A stretch of DNA of 30,261 nucleotides from CAADGU01 sp964581605 (lineage in GTDB: Bacteria; Chloroflexota; Anaerolineae; Promineifilales; Promineifilaceae). Of the stretch, positions 8,247-16,336 are shown in pieces (the first letter of the stretch is position 1; each line of letters starts with the position of its first letter). Position numbers and translations under genes: made by a program. The notes under the pieces were generated by a model that made no database searches, was not told the origin of the DNA, and worked only from the letters and a program-made list of their open reading frames with translations. The stretch spans positions 1 through 30,261 of the forward strand of contig CAZOPF010000073.1 of assembly GCA_964581605.1 (NCBI GenBank), written 5' to 3'.

Positions 8247-8269
8247 AATCACAAAATCACTCTCTTAAA

Positions 8270-9343
<1,074 letters not shown>

Positions 9344-9350
9344 AAGGGAT

Positions 9351-9400
9351 GAGATTAGGAGATTGAGAGATTGGGAGATTGACAGTCTCTCAATCTCTCA
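9351..9400. repeat. Four 8-bp GAGATTRR units plus inverted arm
   Basis: GAGATTAG, GAGATTGA, GAGATTGG and GAGATTGA occupy 9351-9382. The inverted word CAATCTCTCA at 9391-9400 pairs exactly with TGAGAGATTG at 9364-9373. The element lies between the degV stop codon and the prfA start and follows the same direct-then-inverted design as other junctions in the window. Confidence 0.8.
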
Positions 9401-9402
9401 TT

Positions 9403-10254
9403 TTAGTTTTCGGTGTAATATACCACCGCCACCGCGCCGGGGCCGGTGTGGGTGCCGATGACGGGGCTGATCTCCGTCAGGTAGAGGGATTCGGGGGCGA
9501 TTTGCCCCTGGACACGGGCATAAATCTGGTCGGCTTCAGCGGGGGCGGCGGCATGGATGACGGCCGTATGGGTCTTCTTGCCGGCCGTTTCATGGCTCAT
9601 AATTTGCAGCATCTGGGCGACGGCTTTGGTTTTAGTCCGTACCCGGTCGAGCGGCTCAATTTTGCCGTCTTCCAGGTGCAGGATGGGTTTGATGGAAAGC
9701 ATGGTGCCGATGTAGCGGGACGCGCCACCGATACGGCCGCCACGATGCAAAAATTCCAGTGTATCTACCACAAACACCACGCGCATTTTAGGGATGAGGG
9801 CGCGGGCGGCGTTGGCAGCTTCTTTGTAATCCGCGCCATTTTCGGCCGCACGGGCGGCGGCTAAAGCCATAAAGCCCAGTCCCATGGTGGTGGAGCGGGA
9901 ATCTATTACTTCAATGGGGATACCTTCTACCAGCGGGCGGGCCGCAATGGCGGAGGCATAGGTGCCGCTGAGGGGTTGGGAGATGGTGAGGCAGACGATG
10001 GATTCGGCCGTTTCCGCTGCCTTTTCAAAAGCCACCTTGAAGTCACCCGGTGATGGCTGGGAAGTGGTGGGCATCTCTTTGGCTGTTTTGAGCCGGGCGT
10101 AGAAGTCGTTGGGTTTGATGTCTACGTTATCCCGCAGGCTTTGCCCTTCCCAATTGACCAGCAAGGGAACAACATGCAAGTTGTATTGGGCGACTACGTC
10201 GGCTGGTAAATAGGCGGTGCTGTCTACAACGATGGCGACTTTTGTTTTAGCCAT
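9403..10254 (-). CDS. DegV family fatty-acid-binding protein (FakB type)
   Basis: A 283-residue DegV protein, the full family length. It opens with VAIVVDSTAYLP (6-17). The ligand-site motif TSQPSPGDF (64-72) and ISQPLSGTY (91-99) hold the Ser/Thr residues that bind a fatty-acid carboxylate, and HRGGRIGGA is typical of the second domain. In Gram-positive models these proteins present fatty acids to the kinase FakA for phosphorylation and entry into phospholipids. No fakA gene is visible here. ATG 10254 has a GGAGAA Shine-Dalgarno element eight or so bases upstream. It is codirectional with prfA but separated by the GAGATT repeat, so coupling is uncertain. Confidence 0.93.
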   Translation of the reverse strand: MAKTKVAIVVDSTAYLPADVVAQYNLHVVPLLVNWEGQSLRDNVDIKPNDFYARLKTAKEMPTTSQPSPGDFKVAFEKAAETAESIVCLTISQPLSGTYASAIAARPLVEGIPIEVIDSRSTTMGLGFMALAAARAAENGADYKEAANAARALIPKMRVVFVVDTLEFLHRGGRIGGASRYIGTMLSIKPILHLEDGKIEPLDRVRTKTKAVAQMLQIMSHETAGKKTHTAVIHAAAPAEADQIYARVQGQIAPESLYLTEISPVIGTHTGPGAVAVVYYTEN

Positions 10255-10285
10255 AGCTTTCTCCAGTTCTCCTTAAGGAGTAATT

Positions 10286-10356
10286 TAACGCAGAGGCGCG
10301 GAGCCGCAGAGTGATTTGTAAAGAGGGACCCTTCGCGCTCTTGGCGTCCTTCGCGG
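10286..10356. repeat. Dispersed repeat relic (AACGCAGAGG ... CTTGGCGTCC type)
   Basis: AACGCAGAGGCGCGGAGC begins the element and CTCTTGGCGTCCTTCGCGG ends it, in inverted relation. This resembles a widespread dispersed bacterial element built of GCAGAGG/GCGTC words, here imperfect and shortened. The palindrome CTCCTTAAGGAG (10269-10280) lies beside it. The rest of the 182-bp gap upstream of degV shows no gene. Confidence 0.55.
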
Positions 10357-10436
10357 ATTTTTTCATGGTTTTCAAAGATGGGTCATGGTATGGTTTTGGG
10401 TAGTGAAACCCGCAGAATGATAATCCGTTTTAGCGC

Positions 10437-11591
10437 TTATTTCCAATACTTCGTAAACAGCGACGGCTCCGGCTGGTCGGGGTAAGGGTCTTCGCCGCGA
10501 ATTTTTTTGAGCGTGAAGACAAAAAATTCGCCAAAGATAGCGATGGCAGCGGCGGCAATGAGAAAGCCCAATGTGCCCATTACGGCCGCAAACACCATCA
10601 GCCCAATCAATATCAGCCAGATGGGTATTTTCACCGACTTGGAATAGACGCGGGCATCTACAAAATAATAGGCAATACCGGAAGCTATCATAAAAAGAAT
10701 CATCATGACAAAAGCGAACACCAGCGGCCCGATGGCAAATTTGCTGGTGCCGCTGATCAGGGCGATGATAAAGACGAGAATGGTGGAAATATAGCCACCA
10801 ACCTGGGGAATAAAGTTGGGCACACCGACGATAAACCCTTTGATGAGCGGGTCAGAGACGCCAGCCAGGCTAAACAGGACCCAGGCCAGCAGCCAATAAA
10901 ATAGCACCACCAGCAATGAACCAAAAAAGAAATTAGCCAGCAATGTGTCGCTGCGCTGGATGAGGATGGCGTATTCGCGGCGCGAATTTTCGGGGAACAG
11001 GCGGCCGATGCCGCCAATGGTGGTGGGCATTTCCAGCAAGAAAAAGAGGAGAATGGTGACGATAATGGCAAACTGCCCCATCAGGTCAGCCGCGTTGGAG
11101 ATCAAATGCCCCAACCCACTCACAATACCAGCCGGGCCACCAAATAGCTGTGTAATGACAAAGCTCGAGGCCATATTTTGCAGGGGGCCGATGAGAAAAC
11201 TCAGGTCAATGGGGCCGAGATCGAGCGATTCGGGAGGGGCGGGCATGTTGGCGTTGAGGAACGTTTGTAACTCTTGCAGCAAGGTAATGGCGACGGATAG
11301 AACAGCGCCCGTCAATGCCACAAACGCCCAGATGGAGAGGAGCAAGAAGATGAAAAAGACGAGAAACACAGAAATGGAGTAACGCAGTTTCAGCCGCCGG
11401 TGCAGGAAGTTAATGGGGTAACGCAAAATAAAGGCCAGCAGCAAGATGGTGAGCAGCGTGAAGAGGACCGGCTTGAAGAAGACAAAGATGACGGGCACGA
11501 GCAATACCAGCACCAACCCGGCCAACTGTTTTTGCCAGTCCGGCCAGATGGCGGAAGAACTTTTTTGTGGGGGGGCGGGGTTTTCTGCCAT
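10437..11591 (-). CDS. AI-2E family transporter (PerM/YdiK-like membrane protein)
   Basis: A 384-residue polytopic membrane protein with about seven or eight hydrophobic helices. The first pair lies near 22-75, then a loop-rich region (about 115-165) as in the family, and a cluster of helices from about 175 to 365. The motif GVPNFIPQVGGYIS in the central part matches the conserved P-x-G-x-x-I segment of AI-2E/PerM exporters. Members export autoinducer-2, ions or unknown compounds, so the substrate is not assigned. An AGGAGG site lies eight bases before ATG 11591, one of the few strong ribosome sites here. It is codirectional with the small membrane protein gene upstream, 90 bp away. Confidence 0.9.
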   Translation of the reverse strand: MAENPAPPQKSSSAIWPDWQKQLAGLVLVLLVPVIFVFFKPVLFTLLTILLLAFILRYPINFLHRRLKLRYSISVFLVFFIFLLLSIWAFVALTGAVLSVAITLLQELQTFLNANMPAPPESLDLGPIDLSFLIGPLQNMASSFVITQLFGGPAGIVSGLGHLISNAADLMGQFAIIVTILLFFLLEMPTTIGGIGRLFPENSRREYAILIQRSDTLLANFFFGSLLVVLFYWLLAWVLFSLAGVSDPLIKGFIVGVPNFIPQVGGYISTILVFIIALISGTSKFAIGPLVFAFVMMILFMIASGIAYYFVDARVYSKSVKIPIWLILIGLMVFAAVMGTLGFLIAAAAIAIFGEFFVFTLKKIRGEDPYPDQPEPSLFTKYWK

Positions 11592-11650
11592 TACATTTTC
11601 CTCCTGTTTATTGCATGGGCGAACGGCCGTGATTGTAGCAGATTCGTGCA

Positions 11651-11677
11651 GTAAACCGTAAACCGACTTCGGTTTAC
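11651..11677. repeat. GTAAACCG hairpin repeat
   Basis: GTAAACCG occurs at 11651-11658 and 11658-11665. Its reverse complement CGGTTTAC is at 11670-11677, giving an 8-bp stem with loop ACTT. It sits five bases beyond the stop codon of the small membrane protein gene. Confidence 0.7.
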
Positions 11678-11681
11678 AGGC

Positions 11682-12062
11682 TTAAAGGCCGGTGACCACA
11701 AAACGAGGCATGAGGAAAAACATAAACAGGTTCACAAAGCCCCACACCCATTGGGCGCGGTTACTATCATCCCCGCGCAGCAAGGCCAGATAAACGAAGG
11801 GTAAAAAGACGAGGACAAACGCGCCATAGAGAACGTGTACGTCAAAGCGGCCCATGTGGGCGTTACGGCCGTTCGCCCACAACACCGCGCCCAACACCAC
11901 ATTCACCATCAACAAAACCTGCGCTACCACCAGCGCACCCATATAACTGCTGTTCACGCTCTGCCCCCGCACCGCCCGGAAAAAGCCCCACACCCCCAAA
12001 ATCAGAAAATAAAGCAAGGCCGTATTCGTCAATCCTTGATGAATGGTGTACACCGTATCCAT
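11682..12062 (-). CDS. Small four-helix membrane protein of unknown function
   Basis: A 126-residue protein with four predicted transmembrane helices, at about 12-30, 40-62, 76-95 and 104-124. The loops are short. Conserved-looking polar residues near membrane faces include His8, His69 and His76, plus an Asn-Gly-Arg turn (64-66). Four-helix topology with membrane-proximal histidines recalls small cytochrome- or quinone-associated proteins, but there is no recognisable heme signature, so I do not assign a function. The ATG is preceded by AAAGGAG with good spacing. The gene is flanked on both sides by hairpin repeats. Confidence 0.75.
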   Translation of the reverse strand: MDTVYTIHQGLTNTALLYFLILGVWGFFRAVRGQSVNSSYMGALVVAQVLLMVNVVLGAVLWANGRNAHMGRFDVHVLYGAFVLVFLPFVYLALLRGDDSNRAQWVWGFVNLFMFFLMPRFVVTGL

Positions 12063-12081
12063 AAATCCGTCTCCTTTTCAG

Positions 12082-12127
12082 AATGGTCAATTGTCAATCG
12101 TCAATTGAAAATTGGCAATTGACCATT
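12082..12127. repeat. Inverted repeat of GGTCAATTG words
   Basis: AATGGTCAATTG (12082-12093) pairs exactly with CAATTGACCATT (12116-12127). Between and beyond the arms the words GTCAATCG, TCAATTG, CCATTAACCATTGATCATTG recur. It separates two divergent genes, the small membrane protein and folC, so it lies in the shared promoter region and cannot be a terminator for either. Confidence 0.75.
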
Positions 12128-12149
12128 AACCATTGATCATTGAATCGGC

Positions 12150-12155
12150 TACAAT
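12150..12155 (+). promoter_or_regulatory. -10 box (TACAAT) placed for a leaderless folC transcript
   Basis: TACAAT lies nine bases before the folC ATG at 12165, with no Shine-Dalgarno sequence between. The arrangement mirrors TATAAT before polX. The -35 match (TTAACC at 12126-12131, 18-bp spacer) is weak. Confidence 0.4.
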
Positions 12156-12164
12156 CCGTCGCTT

Positions 12165-13598
12165 ATGGAACAATTACCAAAAGACGAGGCTTTTGAAGCC
12201 GCCCTCGATTATCTCTACAGCTTTTTCAACTTTGAGCAGCCGCCGGAAGACCGGTATACGACAGCCAAAATTGATATCTTTCGCCCCCGGCAGTTGTTGT
12301 CCCGCCTGGGCGATCCCCAAAATCGCTACCCGGCCATCCACATTGCTGGGACGAAGGGCAAGGGCAGCGTGGCCGCCATGTGCGCCTTTAGCCTGCGGGC
12401 GGCGGGTTACCGGGTGGGGCTATACACCTCGCCCCATTTGCAAGAGTTCCGGGAGCGCATTCGTATTATTACACCAGAAAATGCCGACGGCCGTATCTCC
12501 CCCGCCGCCTTTGTCCACCACATTGAGCAACTGAAACCGGCCGTCGCCGCCACGCCGGGCACGACCTGGTTTGAAATCCTCACGGCCGTCGCCTTTCTCC
12601 ATTTTGCCCAGGAACAAATTGATGCGGCCGTGCTGGAAGTGGGCATGGGCGGGCGGCTGGACGCGACCAATGTCGTCACCCCGCTCGTCTCCGTCATCAC
12701 CAGCCTCAGCCTGGATCACATGAAATATCTGGGCGACACCCTGGCCCAAATCGCCTTTGAAAAGGGGGGCATCATCAAACCCGGCGTGCCTGTCATCAGC
12801 GCCAGCCAGCCGCCAGAGGCGCTGGACGTGCTGCGCCAACTGGCCGCCGAACGGGAAGCTCCGTTCAGTGTCATCGGGCAAAACTGGCAGTATAGCGGCC
12901 GGATGACCGATGACGGATTACCGATCACGGGTACTGGTACGCAAGAGCTGACCATCACCCACTCCCCCGACCCCACCTTTATCCCCGAAGGGGCCACCTT
13001 CCCCCTGGCGCTCTTTGGCGATTTCCAGTTGGAAAATGCGACGGTGGCGCTGGCAGCGTTGCAGGTGGCACGGCCGTCCTTTCCCACTCTTACCCTGGCT
13101 GCCTGCCGCGAAGGGTTGGCCGGTGTGGTCTGGCCCGGTCGCCTGCAAATTTTGCACCAGTCAGTGGACGCGCCCACCCTGCTGGCCGACTGCGCCCACA
13201 ACCCGGACTCCGCCCAAAAATTGAGTTATGAATTGACGCATCATTATGTGTACGGCCGTCTCTGGTTCATCTTCGGCAGCGCCCGCGACAAAGATTTTCG
13301 GCAGGAGTTGGCTGCCTTGCTGCCCGCCGCCAGCGGCATCATCACCACCACCGTCAACCACCCCCGCTCCGCCACGCCGGAAGAATTGGCCGCATTAGCC
13401 GAGGAATTGGGCACAACAGCATACCCGGTAGCAGATATGGACACGGCCGTGACCCTGGCCTGGGCCCTCGCCACCCCTGGCGACCTCATCTGCGTCACCG
13501 GTTCCATCTACATCGTCGGCGATTTGCTTAATCGGTGGGACAGTCTACAATCCCACCTCATTAGCCCATTGTCATTCCGAACGGAGTCTGCGGAGTGA
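12165..13598 (+). CDS. folC: Folylpolyglutamate synthase / dihydrofolate synthase
   Basis: A 477-residue Mur-ligase-fold enzyme that adds glutamate to dihydropteroate and/or to folates. The ATP loop is GTKGKGS (62-68). YTSPHLQEFRERI supplies the folate loop. LEVGMGGRLDATN and SLDHMKYLGDTLAQIAFEKGG are the diagnostic FolC blocks. ADCAHNPDS marks the C-terminal domain. All are intact. The length exceeds typical FolC (about 430 residues). The excess includes an N-terminal segment and a final stretch of about 11 residues (SPLSFRTESAE) encoded by an intergenic GTCATTCCGA hairpin, which also provides the TGA stop. The original stop has therefore apparently been overrun by a repeat. The start at 12165 fits the family and the -10 box just upstream. 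Confidence 0.95.
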   Translation: MEQLPKDEAFEAALDYLYSFFNFEQPPEDRYTTAKIDIFRPRQLLSRLGDPQNRYPAIHIAGTKGKGSVAAMCAFSLRAAGYRVGLYTSPHLQEFRERIRIITPENADGRISPAAFVHHIEQLKPAVAATPGTTWFEILTAVAFLHFAQEQIDAAVLEVGMGGRLDATNVVTPLVSVITSLSLDHMKYLGDTLAQIAFEKGGIIKPGVPVISASQPPEALDVLRQLAAEREAPFSVIGQNWQYSGRMTDDGLPITGTGTQELTITHSPDPTFIPEGATFPLALFGDFQLENATVALAALQVARPSFPTLTLAACREGLAGVVWPGRLQILHQSVDAPTLLADCAHNPDSAQKLSYELTHHYVYGRLWFIFGSARDKDFRQELAALLPAASGIITTTVNHPRSATPEELAALAEELGTTAYPVADMDTAVTLAWALATPGDLICVTGSIYIVGDLLNRWDSLQSHLISPLSFRTESAE

Positions 13599-13638
13599 GG
13601 AATCTCACGATTACTATCTAGGGATTCCTCGGAATGAC
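13571..13638. repeat. GTCATTCCGA inverted repeat overlapping the folC stop
   Basis: GTCATTCCGA (13571-13580) pairs with TCGGAATGAC (13629-13638). An inner pair, AGGAATC and GATTCCT, continues the stem. The left arm and part of the loop are read as the C-terminus of FolC. Downstream to the lon start (13639-13692) the sequence is a run of AACAC/TGAACAC words without a ribosome site. Confidence 0.75.
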
Positions 13639-13692
13639 CTGTTTTCATAAACACCTGAACACTAAAACACTTGAACACACAAACACTTATCT

Positions 13693-16191
13693 ATGGACGA
13701 CGACGATTTCGACTTTGACTTTGACCAATACCCCAACTTCCTGGACGCCATGCCCGGCCTCGGCAGCGAACTTTTCCCCGACAAAGAGCTGGCGGCAGAC
13801 GAAGAAGGGTTTATTGAATGTGCTTTTCTGCCCCTGCGGGACATTGTGTTGTTCCCGCAAATGGTCATGCCCCTATTTATCGGCCGGGAGCGGTCGTTAG
13901 AAGCCGTGCGCGCGGCCGTGGCCAACGACGAAAACCTGATTGTGGCTACCCAACGCAACAGCGATGTGCTCGACCCCAGCCTCAGCGACATGTACGCCAT
14001 TGGCACAGAGATCACCATCGGCAAGGCGCTGCGGATGCCGGACAACAGCACCAGCGTGTTGGCGCAAGGGCGGCGGCGGGTGGAAATTGTGGAGTTCACC
14101 CAATGGGAACCGTACATCCGTGCCAGAGCACGCCCCGTGCATGAGCCAATGGAATGGGATCGCAACACCGAAGCGTTGATGCGGGCCGTTATCACCCTCT
14201 TTGAAAAGATGGTCTCGCTCAACCGCAGTATGCCCGAAGACGCCTACACCTTCGCCATCAACATTGACGAACCGGGCTGGCTGGCCGACTTCATCGCCTC
14301 CACCCTCAGCGTGCCCGTAGACGTGCGCCAGGACATCCTGGAAACGCTGGACGCCAACGAACGGCTGCAAAAAGTGAGCATCGTCGTTGCCAAAGAGCTG
14401 GATGTGCTGGAACTGGAAAACCAGATTCATTCCAAAGTGCAGCAAGAGGTGGATAAATCGCAGCGGGAACATTTCCTGCGCGAACAGATGCGCGTCATTC
14501 AGGGCGAATTGGGCGAGGGAGACATCTTCACCCAGGAAATCAACGAAGTGCGCGAATTCGCGGCCCAAAAACCGCTGCCCGATGATGTGCGGGCTAAAGT
14601 GGATAAGGAGATCGCCCGCCTCAACGCCATGCCGCCTATGTCGCCGGAAGTGGGTATCATCCGCACCTATATTGATTGGATTCTGGCGCTGCCCTGGCAG
14701 GAGACGACGGCCGACAACCTGGACGTATCCCACGCAGCCCAGGTACTCGACGGCGATCATTACGGCCTGGATCGGGTGAAAGACCGCATCCTGGAATACA
14801 TTGCCGTCAAAAAAATAGCGCCGGAAACGATGCGCAGCCCCATTTTGTGTTTTGTGGGGCCGCCGGGCACGGGCAAGACGAGTATCGGCCGTTCCATTGC
14901 CACTGCGCTGGGGCGTGAATTTGTGCGCATCAGCCTGGGTGGGGTGCGCGATGAAGCCGAAATTCGCGGCCATCGCCGCACCTACATTGGGGCCATGCCG
15001 GGGCGCATCATTCAGGCCATGCGCCGCGCCGGCACAAAAAACCCGCTCTTCATGCTGGATGAAATTGACAAGCTGGGCAACGATTTCCGCGGCGATCCGT
15101 CGTCGGCGCTGCTGGAAGTGCTGGACCCGGAGCAGAATTTCTCTTTCTCCGACCATTATCTCGACCTGGATTTTGACCTGTCGCAGGTGATGTTTATCAC
15201 CACGGCCAACTATCTGGATGCCATCCCCTATGCCCTGCAAGACCGCATGGAGGTGATTGAATTTCCCGGCTATATGGAAGAGGAGAAGATGGAGATTTGC
15301 CGCCAGTTTCTGGCACGCCGCCAGTTAGAAGCGCATGGGCTGGATAAATATGGTATCCGTTTTGAAGAAGAAGCGCTCAAAACGATCATCCGCCGTTACA
15401 CGTTGGAGGCGGGGGTGCGGAATCTGGAACGGGAAATTGCCAATGTCTGCCGCAAAATTGCGCGGGATGTAGCGGAGGAACGCAAGTTCACCCGGCGCAT
15501 CACCGCCCGTCGTGTGGAAGAACTGCTTGGCCCGCCACGCTTTTCCGAAGAAGGGTTGCAGGAGGAGGATCAGGTGGGGGTGGCCACGGGGGCGGCGTGG
15601 ACGGCCGTTGGCGGCGACATCATGTTCATCGAAGTGAATCTCATGCCCGGCAAGGGGGGGATGCAGCTCACCGGGCAGTTGGGCGAAGTGATGCAGGAGA
15701 GCGCCCAGGCGGCCCTGACCTATGCCCGCAGCATGGCCGAAGCGTTGGGCGTGGACCCCAAACGGTTTGAAGAGACGGACATTCATCTGCATGTACCCGA
15801 AGGGGCCGTGCCTAAAGATGGCCCCTCGGCCGGGGTGGCTTTAGCCACCGCCATTATCTCCGCCTTCACCGAACGGCCCATCTTCCGCGAAGTCAGCATG
15901 ACCGGGGAGATTACGCTGCGGGGGCGGGTGCTGCCGGTGGGTGGGGTGCGTGAAAAGGCGTTGGCCGCCCGCCGCGCCGGGATCAAGACCTTTATCTTGC
16001 CCAAGAAGAATGAACCTGACCTGGAAAACATCCCCAAAAAGCTGCGCCAGGATTTGAACTTTATTTTTGTCAGCCGTATGAGCGAGGTGTTGGGGGTAGC
16101 CTTGCACACCCAACCACGTATCCGGAAACGGCCGTCCCCCCTGAAAAAAGCGCTGCCCACCATTGCCCCACCGACGGCGCCGCCATCGTGA
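13693..16191 (+). CDS. lon: ATP-dependent protease Lon (LonA type)
   Basis: An 832-residue cytoplasmic AAA+ protease that degrades misfolded and regulatory proteins. A short very acidic leader (DDDDFDFDFD) precedes the substrate-binding LON N-domain (about 40-240) and a coiled-coil region. The AAA+ module has Walker A GPPGTGKT (389-396) and Walker B FMLDEID with Asp456-Glu457. The serine protease domain has the catalytic dyad Ser712 (PKDGPSAG) and Lys755 (VREKALAA), 43 residues apart as in E. coli Lon. The Pro-rich C-tail is an add-on. The only ACGGCCGT octamers within it are at 15601 and 16128, fewer than in less conserved neighbours. No CIRCE or other heat-shock operator is visible upstream, only repeat words. 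Confidence 0.97.
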   Translation: MDDDDFDFDFDQYPNFLDAMPGLGSELFPDKELAADEEGFIECAFLPLRDIVLFPQMVMPLFIGRERSLEAVRAAVANDENLIVATQRNSDVLDPSLSDMYAIGTEITIGKALRMPDNSTSVLAQGRRRVEIVEFTQWEPYIRARARPVHEPMEWDRNTEALMRAVITLFEKMVSLNRSMPEDAYTFAINIDEPGWLADFIASTLSVPVDVRQDILETLDANERLQKVSIVVAKELDVLELENQIHSKVQQEVDKSQREHFLREQMRVIQGELGEGDIFTQEINEVREFAAQKPLPDDVRAKVDKEIARLNAMPPMSPEVGIIRTYIDWILALPWQETTADNLDVSHAAQVLDGDHYGLDRVKDRILEYIAVKKIAPETMRSPILCFVGPPGTGKTSIGRSIATALGREFVRISLGGVRDEAEIRGHRRTYIGAMPGRIIQAMRRAGTKNPLFMLDEIDKLGNDFRGDPSSALLEVLDPEQNFSFSDHYLDLDFDLSQVMFITTANYLDAIPYALQDRMEVIEFPGYMEEEKMEICRQFLARRQLEAHGLDKYGIRFEEEALKTIIRRYTLEAGVRNLEREIANVCRKIARDVAEERKFTRRITARRVEELLGPPRFSEEGLQEEDQVGVATGAAWTAVGGDIMFIEVNLMPGKGGMQLTGQLGEVMQESAQAALTYARSMAEALGVDPKRFEETDIHLHVPEGAVPKDGPSAGVALATAIISAFTERPIFREVSMTGEITLRGRVLPVGGVREKALAARRAGIKTFILPKKNEPDLENIPKKLRQDLNFIFVSRMSEVLGVALHTQPRIRKRPSPLKKALPTIAPPTAPPS

Positions 16192-16193
16192 GC

Positions 16194-16336
16194 CGGTGAC
16201 AAGGTGAAGGGGTGACAAGGTGACAGCCCTTAACGCGCTTCAGCGCGTTTCCCGTATCAGCCTGGGGATTCCATCCCCAGGAGGTGTGGTCGCACAGAAA
16301 TCGTTCAATTTGTGTAATCTGCGTAATCTGTGGATT
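16194..16336. repeat. Composite of four short repeat families
   Basis: In order: GGTGACAAGGTGA words repeated twice (about 16194-16223); the hairpin AACGCGC-TTCA-GCGCGTT (16232-16249); the hairpin CCTGGGGAT-TCC-ATCCCCAGG (16261-16281); and AATCTGCGTAATCTGTGG words (about 16307-16336). The last two segments overlap the 5' end of the following lipoprotein reading frame, so the signal peptide's first residues are read from repeat sequence. Confidence 0.65.

Noticed and set aside
13897..15240. Minus-strand open frame of about 450 codons
   Set aside because: It lies wholly within lon, which has all functional motifs. It has no ribosome site or family match.
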